This document shows positions 41,454 through 48,424 of a DNA stretch of 54,412 nt, one piece after another (the stretch's first letter is position 1; the number at the start of each line of letters is the position of its first letter). The notes beneath the pieces were generated by a model, which saw only the letters and a list, made by a program, of their open reading frames with translations, had not been told where the DNA came from and made no database searches. The translations under genes were made by a program, and so were the position numbers. Source of the DNA: CAMAUF01 sp046152925. Its GTDB lineage: Bacteria; Chloroflexota; Dehalococcoidia; Tepidiformales; Tepidiformaceae. Where the stretch lies: the NCBI GenBank assembly GCA_046152925.1, contig JBJXFX010000049.1:1-54412 (forward strand), read 5' to 3'.

Positions 41454-42074
41454 GTGACGATCCCAATCTTGGTTGACGGTGTTGCTGGTGCGCCCAGGTT
41501 GGCGCTGGCCCATGGCGCGGGTGGGGCGATGGATACGGCGTGGATGCAGCGAGTCGCCGCCGGGCTCGCGGCACGCGGGCTCCAGGTCGTCCGCTTCGAG
41601 TTTCCCTACATGGCTGCGCGCCGCGAAGGCCGCCGGCCGGGGCCTGACCGCGAGCACGTGCTCCTTCAGGCATGGCGAGACCTCGTCGCCCAGCTCGGAG
41701 ACCCTGGGAGCCTCTGCATCGGCGGCAAGTCCATGGGCGGGCGGATGGCGAGCATGGTGGCCGACGAGTTGGCTGTCGCCGGGTTAGTCTGCCTCGGCTA
41801 CCCGTTCCACCCGCCGGGACGCCCCGAGCGCACGCGCACGGCGCACCTCGCCGAGCTCCGGACGCCGGCCCTGATCGTTCAGGGGGCGCGCGACCCCTTT
41901 GGGACCCCGGACGACGTGGCCGGGTACGCGCTTTCGCCATCCATCACGGTCCACTGGGTCGAAGATGGCGACCACGACCTCAAGCCGCGCGCCGCGTCGG
42001 GGCGCACGCATTCGCAGAACCTTGATCAGGCGATGGACGCGGCAGCGCAGTTCGTGCAGGGACGAGGCGGTTAA
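41454..42074 (+). CDS. KANL3/Tex30-like alpha/beta hydrolase
   Basis: Small alpha/beta hydrolase of 206 residues. The oxyanion-region AHGAGGAMDT (19-28), nucleophile elbow GGKSMGGRMA (90-99, Ser93), an acid in VQGARDPFGTPDD and the His of EDGDHDLKP complete a catalytic triad. This is the dienelactone-hydrolase-like group often annotated as KANL3/Tex30. The GTG at 41454 follows GGAAGGGAGG at a longish distance of about 12 nt. Divergent from the SDR operon and convergent, with overlapping stop codons, to the MFS gene. Confidence 0.88.
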   Translation: MTIPILVDGVAGAPRLALAHGAGGAMDTAWMQRVAAGLAARGLQVVRFEFPYMAARREGRRPGPDREHVLLQAWRDLVAQLGDPGSLCIGGKSMGGRMASMVADELAVAGLVCLGYPFHPPGRPERTRTAHLAELRTPALIVQGARDPFGTPDDVAGYALSPSITVHWVEDGDHDLKPRAASGRTHSQNLDQAMDAAAQFVQGRGG

Positions 42075-43753
42075 GGCTCGGAAGGCACCGGCGTTCGGTC
42101 CGCGGGGCTGCTCTCGCGTTCCGGCGCGTGGCTCCTGGCTGGGACGCGGCCGCGGAGCGGGATCTGTCGCAGCATCAGCCCCAACGCGACCACGATGACG
42201 CCTCCGATCGCTGAGACGAGGAAGAGAAGCGAAGTGGCGCTGGCGACGGCTTCCCGTTGAGCGGACCTCGCAGCTTCGAACTCGACGGCGCCGCCGCCTG
42301 CCGCCGCCAAGTCGTCTTCCACGGCCCGGAGGCGTACGGGGTCGAGCGCGAGCGTGGCGTCGCGGGAGAATGAGGCGACGACGCCCTCCGGCACGGCTGT
42401 GCCGGACTTGCCAAGCTCGTCGCGGAACGACGAAGAGTAGGTCGTCGTGAAGAGGACGCCGAAGAGCGCCACGCCGAGCACGCCCGCAATCTGCCGGAAG
42501 AACATCTGGCTGCTGGTCGCGACGCCTGTCATTGCTTGGGGGACGGCGCTCTGGACGACGACGTTCATCACCGGGGTCACCAAGCCAGAGCCGAGCCCGA
42601 AGACGACCATGAAGGCCGCGACGTGCCATTTCGGGTCCCCAACGCCGAGCGTGTGGAGGAGGTAGGCGGAAATCGCCGACAACGCGGAGCCCACGACAAT
42701 CTGGTACTTGTACTTGCCCGTCTTCGCGATCAGGCGGCCGCCCAGGATGCTCATGGCCAAGACGCCGAGGGCTTGGGGCGTCGAAATCAAGCCTGAAGTC
42801 GTCGCAGAGGCGCCGAGGGACGTCTGGAGGAAGGTCGGCAGGTACGAAATCGCCGCGAAGACCAACGCGCTGCTGAGCAAGACGATAAGGCCCGTCAGGA
42901 CGTACATGTCGTTCCGGAAGAGGCTCATCGGGATGATGGGCTGGGGATGGCGCAGCTCTTGCCAGACGAAGGTGACCGCGAACACGAGCGTCGCGATCAG
43001 CAAGCCGAGGGTTTGGCCGGAACCCCAGCCGAACCGTTCTTGCGCCCAGACGAGGGCGAGGAGGAGGGCGATGGTGGCGGTCGTCAGGAGGGCGGCGCCG
43101 GCAAAGTCGATGTCCCAGATGCGGGCGCCGCCGCGCTTGATATTGGGCAGGTTCACCCACATGAAGAACATCGCGACCGCGCCGACCGGGAGGTTGATGT
43201 AGAAGCACCAGCGCCACCCGGGCCCGTCGGTGAGGAAGCCGCCGACCGTCGGACCGATCAGCGTACCGACCGTGATGATGCCGAGGACGTAGCCGACGTA
43301 CTTCGCGCGCTCAATCGGTGTGTAGAGGTCAGCCATCACGGTCAGGACGCAGGCGAGGATCATGCCGCCGCCGAGGCCCTGGATGCCGCGCGCCGCGATC
43401 AGCATCGGCATCGTGGTGGCGAGCCCGCAGGCAAGCGAACCGGCGAGGAAGATAAGCACGCCGGTGATCACGAACGGCCGCCGGCCAAACTGGTCGGAGA
43501 GCTTGCCAACGATCGGCACGACGACGGTGGAGCAGAGCATGTAGATCGTGAAGACCCACGAAAGCAGGGAGAAGCCACCGAGGTCGGAGAGGATCTGGGG
43601 TAGCGCCGTCGACACGATCGAGCCGTCGAGCGAGCTCATGAACATGCAGAGGCCGAGCGAGAGCAGGAGGAGCATCTTCTGGCGCTCGCTGAGCATGGCG
43701 CCGAGGGCGGGCTGGGTCTCAGATTCGGACACCGGATGCTCCGCGCCGGTCAT
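42071..43753 (-). CDS. MFS drug efflux transporter, DHA2 (EmrB/QacA) family
   Basis: Proton-driven multidrug exporter of 560 residues with about 14 transmembrane helices. Motif C-like and antiporter signatures are present: LDGSIVSTALPQI (motif D1, about 43-55), GKLSDQFGRRP (motif A, about 83-93), RGIQGLGGGMILA (about 121-133) and GPTVGGFLTD (motif C, about 167-176). The extended loop between the last helices (about 465-520) is as in QacA/EmrB. No EmrA-type partner or TetR regulator is beside it. A TAGCAT hexamer lies 15 nt upstream of the ATG. Confidence 0.95.
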   Translation of the reverse strand: MTGAEHPVSESETQPALGAMLSERQKMLLLLSLGLCMFMSSLDGSIVSTALPQILSDLGGFSLLSWVFTIYMLCSTVVVPIVGKLSDQFGRRPFVITGVLIFLAGSLACGLATTMPMLIAARGIQGLGGGMILACVLTVMADLYTPIERAKYVGYVLGIITVGTLIGPTVGGFLTDGPGWRWCFYINLPVGAVAMFFMWVNLPNIKRGGARIWDIDFAGAALLTTATIALLLALVWAQERFGWGSGQTLGLLIATLVFAVTFVWQELRHPQPIIPMSLFRNDMYVLTGLIVLLSSALVFAAISYLPTFLQTSLGASATTSGLISTPQALGVLAMSILGGRLIAKTGKYKYQIVVGSALSAISAYLLHTLGVGDPKWHVAAFMVVFGLGSGLVTPVMNVVVQSAVPQAMTGVATSSQMFFRQIAGVLGVALFGVLFTTTYSSSFRDELGKSGTAVPEGVVASFSRDATLALDPVRLRAVEDDLAAAGGGAVEFEAARSAQREAVASATSLLFLVSAIGGVIVVALGLMLRQIPLRGRVPARSHAPERESSPADRTPVPSEP

Positions 43754-43836
43754 CTCCGGCCGCGGGCGATGCTACCAGAGCGTGGGACACGGGGTAGGGC
43801 TGGCCGGCGGTGCGCGATGTAGGAGCAGGGCCAACT

Positions 43837-43865
43837 GGAAGGCCACCCAATTCGGATGGCCTTCC
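43837..43865 (-). terminator. Hairpin after the four-repeat protein
   Basis: A 9-bp perfect stem (GGAAGGCCA / TGGCCTTCC) with an 11-nt loop lies 19 nt beyond the stop codon of the minus-strand gene and between it and the MFS gene. The trailing sequence lacks a clear T-run, so its efficiency is uncertain. Confidence 0.45.
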
Positions 43866-43883
43866 CAGTGTCGTGCGGGGGAG

Positions 43884-44735
43884 TCAGTCGGTGGGGTCGC
43901 CGCCGCCCGCTGGGTCTTCAAAGATGTGTGTTTTCTTGGCACGCTCGCAGAGGAGGTCGCCGCGGCGGACGCGGACCTCGTCGGGGCCGAAGTTCCGGGT
44001 GCGGAGCGTGACTGGCACTTGACGGTCCTTGGCTTCGATCGCGAAACACTCGATCTGGACCGGCTCCTCGTTCACGCCGTAGGGCTCGTGGTTTGGCCGT
44101 TCCTTGATCGCCTGCTCACAGAAGAATACGGGCCGGATCACGTGCACCGCGTCCGCGCCGAAATTCTTGGTAACCAGTGTCGCCTTCTTGTTGATCGGGA
44201 ACTTGGCCTCGATTTTGAAGCACTGGAGCACCAGCTGGCTGTTTGGATCGCCGTAGGTGGTAACCGTGCCGTCGGCGCCGATGCGGAGTTTCAGCGCGTT
44301 CTCGCACATCATGACGGCGGTTCGGATGGTCGCCTTGTGTGGCCCGAAGTTTTGCGTGTCGAGGATGACATCGTCGTCAGGGTCGTCGCCCTTGCGGATG
44401 TTGTAGCACTGGAGCCCGAGCTCACGCTCCGGCGGCTTCACTTCTTCGGTCGGAGAGGGAGGGAGGTACTTGTTGGCGAACTCGCAGTACCGGACGGCTT
44501 GGCGGACGACCGCGACATCAGGTCCGAAGTTCTTGGTCGTGAGCCGCACGACTGCGTTCGGAATCGCCCCGTCGGCGATCCGGAAGCACTCGAGCACGGG
44601 CGTGGGCTGGCCCGGCGGCTGCTGGGCGGCGGACCGCTGATGCCCGCCCGGGCCGAACAGGCCCGCACCGAGCGCCAGCGCGCCGGCGAGCGCGAGGACT
44701 GCTGCGACCGCAGCAAAGGGACGAGGGAAGGACAT
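43884..44735 (-). CDS. Secreted protein of four cysteine-paired repeats
   Basis: Product of 283 residues, not confidently assigned to a family; the repeat resembles DUF7450-type extracellular units. An N-terminal signal-like helix (FAAVAAVLALAGALALGAGLF) is followed by a Gln/Pro linker and four repeats of about 60 residues. Each has LxCFxI, about 20 variable residues, TxNFGPD, a beta strand and CExAxK; cysteines fall at 50/84, 110/144, 172/206 and 230/263, a constant spacing of 33-34. This suggests a disulphide or metal site in each unit outside the cell. ATG 44735 has GGAGG 6 nt upstream; the TTG 18 nt earlier is unlikely. The leader contains structured motifs (see that entry). Confidence 0.82.
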   Translation of the reverse strand: MSFPRPFAAVAAVLALAGALALGAGLFGPGGHQRSAAQQPPGQPTPVLECFRIADGAIPNAVVRLTTKNFGPDVAVVRQAVRYCEFANKYLPPSPTEEVKPPERELGLQCYNIRKGDDPDDDVILDTQNFGPHKATIRTAVMMCENALKLRIGADGTVTTYGDPNSQLVLQCFKIEAKFPINKKATLVTKNFGADAVHVIRPVFFCEQAIKERPNHEPYGVNEEPVQIECFAIEAKDRQVPVTLRTRNFGPDEVRVRRGDLLCERAKKTHIFEDPAGGGDPTD

Positions 44736-44768
44736 TCGGAGCCTCCAAGGCAACTGGGCTGCCGGCTA

Positions 44769-44847
44769 GGCAGCCGGTCTTCTGGCGTTGTTCGAAGCGC
44801 CATCGCTTGGTGGCCCGCCGCAGGTGAGCGGGTCTGAGCTGGTTCAG
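44769..44847 (-). promoter_or_regulatory. Structured leader with cobalamin-riboswitch-like motifs
   Basis: Reading the minus strand towards the four-repeat gene there are, in order: CTGA-loop-TCAG hairpin (44834-44847), ACCCGCTCACCTG (44821-44833), GCCACC (44809-44814), an AAGCG/CGCTT hairpin and GCCAGAAGACCGGC (44773-44786), then a GGCTGCC/GGCAGCC hairpin 22 nt before the gene. The order and partial sequence resemble the P5, CCCGCAACTG, GCCACTG and GTCAGGAGACC elements of AdoCbl riboswitches, but the GGGAAG element and perfect GCCACTG are missing. It is a candidate only. Of the 525 bp between 44736 and 45260, this, the att-like repeat and a broken reading frame are all that I see. Confidence 0.25.
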
Positions 44848-45032
44848 GATGCCGCGGCGGTCGGGGCGCGCCGTCGCCTGGAGTGTCGCGCAAGGTTGCG
44901 CGCCGAGAGCCTACTGCGTTTGGCAGGGTTCGCCAATACCGAGTATTTCGAACTCCCGCCGACCTTCGGTCTGGATGCGACTTCGCTCTTTGGGCAGTGA
45001 TCCCATCGGGCGGAATCAGCTCAGCGATAGTC

Positions 45033-45077
45033 TGGTGCCGGGAGGGGGATTCGAACCCCCACGCCTTGCGGCTTCCG
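45033..45077 (-). repeat. Distal att-like copy of tRNA-Leu 3' half
   Basis: Forty-five bases identical to the tRNA-Leu gene from the 3' side of the anticodon stem through variable arm, T arm, acceptor strand and CCA. Identity stops abruptly at the anticodon stem, as expected for an attachment-site core. No 5' half is present, so it is not a functional tRNA. Confidence 0.85.
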
Positions 45078-45193
45078 CCCTCCTGCGGGAGCTGGTCGCC
45101 GCCAGCCGCGAGTTCGCGCTCACCGCGAGGCCGCCGGTCGTACTGAAGGTCCTGCCCAGCGAGCACGTGGTACACGCGGTGACGTGGGAGTAG
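45078..45193 (+). pseudogene. 3' fragment of a coding frame truncated at the att-like repeat
   Basis: Directly after the distal repeat an open frame encodes LLRELVAASREFALTARPPV followed by VLKVLPSEHVVHAVTWE and a stop. It looks protein-like but starts inside the duplicated tRNA segment without its own start codon, so it is probably the C-terminal remnant of a gene cut when the island formed. I do not recognise the family. Confidence 0.35.
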
Positions 45194-45248
45194 CCGATGG
45201 ACGGGCCGGGCGGGCTGGGGCGAGCCTCCACCGGTCGGACTGACGCGC

Positions 45249-45254
45249 TAATAT
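45249..45254 (+). promoter_or_regulatory. Candidate -10 box TAATAT before hicB, leaderless geometry
   Basis: TAATAT, near consensus, ends 6 nt before the hicB ATG, so transcription would begin at the start codon. No clear -35 or Shine-Dalgarno sequence is visible. Confidence 0.5.
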
Positions 45255-45260
45255 GGAAAA

Positions 45261-45560
45261 ATGACCAGCTATACCGTAGTCCTCTCGCCAAACCCTGCGG
45301 GCGCGTGGGTGGCGCACTGCCCGGCCATGTCCGGGGCCAGTGCGGAGGGCGCGAGCCGCGCGGCTGCGCTCCAAGAGATTGCGCTGGTCATGGCCGCCTG
45401 GATGGAGGTGGCCGCCGGCGAGCCGCTGCTTGTGGCCGACGAACGCCCGACCGTGATCGCGGCTGCACTCGCGGACATCCTTTCCGACCGCGCCGCCGAA
45501 GGATGGCCGCTCACCGTTGAGACCGTCGTTGTTGCGCCCTCCGCGCCCGTCGCGGCCTGA
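45261..45560 (+). CDS. hicB: HicB-family antitoxin
   Basis: Antitoxin of 99 residues. The partial RNase-H-like fold of HicB is visible as YTVVLSPNPAGAWVAHCPAMSG (4-25), the usual YxVxLxxxxxGxWVAxCPxxxG, then helix AALQEIALVMAAWMEVA and GEPLLVADERPTVIA. The C-terminal DNA-binding domain seen in long HicB proteins is absent, so autoregulation must use other means. Its stop overlaps the hicA start by 1 nt (TGATG), the antitoxin-first order. The pair lies inside the tRNA-Leu island. Confidence 0.85.
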   Translation: MTSYTVVLSPNPAGAWVAHCPAMSGASAEGASRAAALQEIALVMAAWMEVAAGEPLLVADERPTVIAAALADILSDRAAEGWPLTVETVVVAPSAPVAA

Positions 45561-45787
45561 TGGGCCGGCTCGCGGGATTCTCGGGCCGGGAGGTCGGCCG
45601 CGTGGCGGAGCAGCACGGCTGGGTGATACGCCGCCAGGCCGGGAGCCACCGGATGTTCACGAAGCCCGGTGAACGCTCGACGCTCTCCATCCCGGACCAT
45701 CGTTCAGTGGATGAGGGCCTCCTGCGGGATCTCATTCGGAGGATGGGCCTCACGGTGGACGAGTTTCTTTCGATTGCCAGGAAGTAG
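45560..45787 (+). CDS. hicA: HicA-family mRNA interferase toxin
   Basis: Toxin of 75 residues with a dsRNA-binding-like fold. The family pattern is clear: helix SGREVGRVAEQHGWVIRRQ, catalytic His in GSHRMFTKPGE (about 28-38), LSIPDHRSVDEGLLRDLIRRM and a closing GLTVDEFLSIA. The conserved His is intact, so the toxin is probably active as a translation-dependent or free mRNA endonuclease. It is coupled to hicB. Stable maintenance of the small island could depend on this pair. Confidence 0.92.
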   Translation: MGRLAGFSGREVGRVAEQHGWVIRRQAGSHRMFTKPGERSTLSIPDHRSVDEGLLRDLIRRMGLTVDEFLSIARK

Positions 45788-45971
45788 CTGCCGCCGGCGG
45801 CCTCGCGGTAGGAACCAGGTGATGCGGCCGCTGCGGATCGCGCCGTTCATTCGGCCGGGTTGGGGTCACGGTTGGGGTCAACGCGACATGGCAAGTATTC
45901 GTCTTTACCAGGGGACCCGCCGCTGACTCCTGTTTTGCCCGTCTACGACCTCGACGCCCGCCGAATGTTGT

Positions 45972-46055
45972 TGGTGCCGGGAGGGGGATTCGAACCCCCA
46001 CGCCTTGCGGCTTCCGATTTTAAGTCGGCTGCGTCTGCCATTCCGCCATCCCGGC
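45972..46055 (-). tRNA. tRNA-Leu (anticodon TAA)
   Basis: A complete class II tRNA of 84 nt including the encoded 3' CCA. Acceptor GCCGGGA pairs with TCCCGGC, the anticodon loop CTTAAAA gives anticodon TAA, the variable arm is short for leucine, and the T loop is GTTCGAATC. Its 3' half is the right-hand copy of the 45-bp repeat (45972-46016). The 184 bp between hicA and this gene contain no convincing coding frame; the 105 bp after it up to the PepSY stop contain only a hairpin. Confidence 0.97.
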
Positions 46056-46137
46056 CGAAGTCGCCCCGCCCAAAGGTCAATACTGGCTTCAGGCGAAGAA
46101 CAGGGCAATCTCGGCAGGGATGGCGTCGGGCGCCTGG

Positions 46138-46155
46138 GAAGGCGGGCCCGCCTTC
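46138..46155 (-). terminator. Palindromic hairpin after PepSY gene
   Basis: GAAGGCGGGCCCGCCTTC is a perfect 18-bp palindrome (7-bp stem, GGCC loop) starting 6 nt after the stop codon of the minus-strand PepSY gene. There is no T-run, so it may stabilise the mRNA end rather than terminate alone. Confidence 0.4.
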
Positions 46156-46160
46156 ATGGC

Positions 46161-46481
46161 TTAGTCGTCGTCGTTCTCGTCCGCTTCGTCGGTGGCCGAG
46201 CTGACGACGTTGAAGTCACGGTCGAGCTGGACGTCGACCTGGCGGCCGTCGGGCATGGTCACTTCGACCTCGTAGTACGACTCCTCGTCACCTTGCTCGG
46301 TCTCGGTGACGCGGCCTCCGCCTGTGTGGGCCAAGGCCGCGGCGCTCGCACGCTCCAGGGCCTCGCCCTCGATCGGGGCCTCGGTGTCGTCTCCCCCGCC
46401 AGCGGTAGCCACGGCGAAACCAGCGCCCGCGCCAGCCACGAGCAGTCCGCCCACGAGGACAGTCAGTCGCTTGTTCATCAT
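46161..46481 (-). CDS. PepSY-domain secreted protein
   Basis: Exported protein of 106 residues. A signal peptide (KRLTVLVGGLLVAGAGAGFAVATAGG) is followed by a single PepSY domain: IEGEALERASAAALAHTGGGRVTETEQGDEESYYEVEVTMPDGRQVDVQLDRDFNVV is its pattern in short pieces, with the YYEVEV strand and DGR turn. The C-terminus is very acidic (ENDDD). PepSY proteins inhibit peptidases or bind cations in the envelope. ATG 46481 has AAGGAG 7 nt upstream; a second ATG follows directly. Confidence 0.85.
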   Translation of the reverse strand: MMNKRLTVLVGGLLVAGAGAGFAVATAGGGDDTEAPIEGEALERASAAALAHTGGGRVTETEQGDEESYYEVEVTMPDGRQVDVQLDRDFNVVSSATDEADENDDD

Positions 46482-46609
46482 CGATGTGCTCCTTGTTGGT
46501 GTGACGCCGCTCGATGGGTATTGCGGTGTCAGACACACCGTAGGCTGGCAGCACTGAACGCCTGCTGAATCGACCGCGTTCGCCGCCGGGGGGCACGGGC
46601 GACCTTAGC

Positions 46610-47632
46610 CTAGAGCCCCTGGTTGAACTCGGCGAAGGAGAAGAACTCGTTCAAGCCCGTCAGGCGGTCTTGCCAGAGCAAGAAGCCGACCGCGATGAAC
46701 ATCACGCCGCTCGCAACCTCGATGTAGGGCGTGTACTTGGCGATCTTGCGGAAGACGCGCGTGGCGTCTGAAACGGCGAGGCCGGTGATGAGAAACGGGA
46801 TCGAAAGGCCCGCGGAGTACGCCGCCAGCAGGTACGTCCCGGTCAGCGGGTTTGAGCTCTCCGAGGCGGAGGCGCCCGCAAGCGTGAGGATGTTCGCGAG
46901 CACTGGCCCGACGCACGGTGTCCAGCCCAGCGCCCACGCCCCGCCGAGCAGCCCGGAACGTGTGTACCCGACCTTCCGGTTTTGCCCGACGTTGACCTCC
47001 ACGGTCCGCGAGAGGAGCGAAAGCTGGAGATAGCCCGCGAACCGCAGCCAGGCGAAGCCCATGACGACGGCCAACTGGATGAGGGCCAAGCGGTCGCCCT
47101 GGAGTTGGGCGACTTCGGCGAGGAAGAAGTACAGCGCGGTGAGCGCGAGCAGGATGAGCGCCGACCGGAACGGTGACTGGCGGCCGTAGGAGGGGATGAT
47201 GATGATCCCCATGATCGCCAGGAGGTATCCGGCCCAGCGCTGGAGCTCCTGTTGGTTGTCCTGAAGCAGGAAGCTCCCGAAAAGCCCTGCCGTCGTGCCG
47301 AGGGCGATGAAGACGAATGAGAGGCCGGCCACGAACGCGAGTGCGTGGCTGAAGGTCACACGCCGGTCGGAGGTGACGCGGCCGTTCTCGATGCTCGATC
47401 CCGAAAGATGCGTGACGTAGACCGGGACGAGCGGCAAGACACACGGCGACACGAACGAAAGGACGCCCGCGGAGAACGCGATCAGCGGGCCGCCAGGCCC
47501 CTCCAGCCCGATCGAATCGCCCGCAAGCCCGCCGATGCCGAAGACCAGGAGCGGGCCCACGAACAACAGGGCAAGCACGGCATAGGCGGCGCGTCGATCG
47601 AATCCAGTCCGGGCTGCGCTGCTTCGGGCCAA
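46610..47632 (-). CDS. ccdA: Cytochrome c biogenesis/thiol-redox membrane protein CcdA
   Basis: Membrane protein of 340 residues passing electrons from cytosolic thioredoxin across the membrane. It has about eight to nine helices, more than the minimal six of CcdA; the paired redox cysteines are in SFVSPCVLPLVPVY (about 60-73) and GWTPCVGPVLANI (about 234-246). The partner thioredoxin-like protein (ResA/TlpA) is not adjacent. It starts at TTG with GGAGG 8 nt upstream. The 126-bp gap to the next gene has a small CCGG hairpin only. Confidence 0.93.
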   Translation of the reverse strand: MARSSAARTGFDRRAAYAVLALLFVGPLLVFGIGGLAGDSIGLEGPGGPLIAFSAGVLSFVSPCVLPLVPVYVTHLSGSSIENGRVTSDRRVTFSHALAFVAGLSFVFIALGTTAGLFGSFLLQDNQQELQRWAGYLLAIMGIIIIPSYGRQSPFRSALILLALTALYFFLAEVAQLQGDRLALIQLAVVMGFAWLRFAGYLQLSLLSRTVEVNVGQNRKVGYTRSGLLGGAWALGWTPCVGPVLANILTLAGASASESSNPLTGTYLLAAYSAGLSIPFLITGLAVSDATRVFRKIAKYTPYIEVASGVMFIAVGFLLWQDRLTGLNEFFSFAEFNQGL

Positions 47633-47758
47633 GCGGCAATCCTCCGTGTCCTGCTGATCTTAGGCCGAGTGCAGGCCGAGAACTAACGCGCGGGTGAACG
47701 GGACTGGCGCAGGGGCGTAGGACTTTCCCCGGTCTTCACCGGAGGCCGGCGCGGCAGC

Positions 47759-48007
47759 TCAACGGAACGGGTTTCCGCCGGCCGGGTCGGGTTCGATGCT
47801 CGGGGCCTCGTCGAGGCCGAGCAGCTTGAGCCGGGCGGCGTCGTACTTCTCTTTCGCGCGCGCCTCGCGGTTCAGGAGGCCCTTAATCTGGTCGGGGCGG
47901 AGCGATTCGTCTTCGAGGAAGACGCGATGGACGTGTTCGACCTGCTTGAGCCAGGCAGTCCAGGCGTCACGGTAGTGCGCTGCGGTCTCGGGGTCGGCGA
48001 ATGCCAC
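47759..48007 (-). CDS. Small hypothetical protein
   Basis: Product of 82 residues, predicted alpha-helical and charged: ETAAHYRDAWTAWLKQVEHV, then LRPDQIKGLLNREARAKEKYD and ARLKLLGLDEAP, ending in a Pro/Gly tail. No family recognised; no cysteines, no signal peptide. It starts at GTG 48007 with GGAGGAG upstream, well spaced, which is the main support that it is real. Lies between ccdA and tRNA-Glu on the same strand. Confidence 0.65.
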   Translation of the reverse strand: MAFADPETAAHYRDAWTAWLKQVEHVHRVFLEDESLRPDQIKGLLNREARAKEKYDAARLKLLGLDEAPSIEPDPAGGNPFR

Positions 48008-48094
48008 GGGACTCCTCCATGGTTGGCGTCGTCCTACCACGGTGCGCCGCGAGCGCCCGGCGTTACAAGGCGGCGAGCTTGGCCGTACAAACAA

Positions 48095-48126
48095 CGAGGG
48101 GCAGGCCGTGCTGAGCCTGCCCCTCG
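48095..48126 (-). terminator. Intrinsic terminator after tRNA-Glu
   Basis: A 12-bp perfect stem (CGAGGGGCAGGC / GCCTGCCCCTCG) with an 8-nt loop starts 10 nt past the tRNA 3' end; on the minus strand it is followed by TTGTTTGT. Confidence 0.8.
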
Positions 48127-48135
48127 GTCGGCGAT

Positions 48136-48212
48136 TGGTAGCGCATAGGGGATTCGAACCCCTGATCTCCTCCTTGAGAGGGAGGTGTCCTGGGCCTCTA
48201 GACGAATGCGCC
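48136..48212 (-). tRNA. tRNA-Glu (anticodon CTC)
   Basis: A 77-nt class I tRNA with encoded CCA. Acceptor GGCGCAT pairs with ATGCGCT (one G-U pair), the anticodon stem CCTCC/GGAGG encloses CTCTCAA, giving anticodon CTC, and the T loop is GTTCGAATC. Followed by an intrinsic terminator. Confidence 0.96.
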
Positions 48213-48266
48213 GCAAGGAAAAGAATAGCCGAGGTGCGCCGCCTACGTCACGCTGTGGGCCGCAAT

Positions 48267-48419
48267 ATGGCTGTGGCAGCCCACCCGCGCGGCGACCGAT
48301 GCTACCTCGCGGCCGAGAAATTCCCAGTCAGCGAATACGTGGACATGGAGACCGAGCGCCATCTGCGGCCGCCGAGTAAAGAGGCGGCTGCAGACCGCGC
48401 CGAGGCGGAAGCGAGCTGA
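48267..48419 (+). CDS. Possible small protein, unassigned
   Basis: An open frame of 50 residues (MAVAAHPRGDRCYLAAEKFP, then an acidic and Ala-rich tail) fills the 226 bp between tRNA-Glu and the next glycosyltransferase. A GTG start further upstream after GAGG is also possible. There is no recognised family and no strong ribosome site; it may be a chance frame or a relic. Confidence 0.25.
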   Translation: MAVAAHPRGDRCYLAAEKFPVSEYVDMETERHLRPPSKEAAADRAEAEAS

Positions 48420-48424
48420 CGGCG

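Larger units (their letters stand above)
45033..46055. mobile_element. tRNA-Leu-bounded mini-island carrying hicBA
   Basis: The 3' half of tRNA-Leu, including the encoded CCA, is duplicated as a perfect 45-bp direct repeat at 45033-45077 and 45972-46016. This is the usual footprint of a tyrosine-recombinase integrative element that inserts in a tRNA 3' end and restores it. The interior of about 0.94 kb holds a broken reading frame, hicB and hicA, and no integrase, so it is either a decayed element or one mobilised in trans. Confidence 0.6.

Noticed and set aside
44760..44860. c-di-GMP-I (GEMM) riboswitch before the four-repeat protein
   Set aside because: GGCAGCCCAGTTGCC resembles the 3' GEMM element, but the near-invariant GACGCAAAGCC and the GAAA-capped hairpin are missing; the cobalamin-like reading fits slightly better and is itself only tentative.
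45860..45930. ATG frame MASIRLYQGTRR next to tRNA-Leu as an integrase N-terminus
   Set aside because: It stops after 12 codons and has no downstream continuation resembling a tyrosine recombinase in any frame.
45860..46204. Frames containing LVPGGGFEPPRLAAS near 45040 and 45980 as integrase or hypothetical genes
   Set aside because: These residues are the reverse translation of tRNA-Leu and its partial copy, a well-known annotation artefact.
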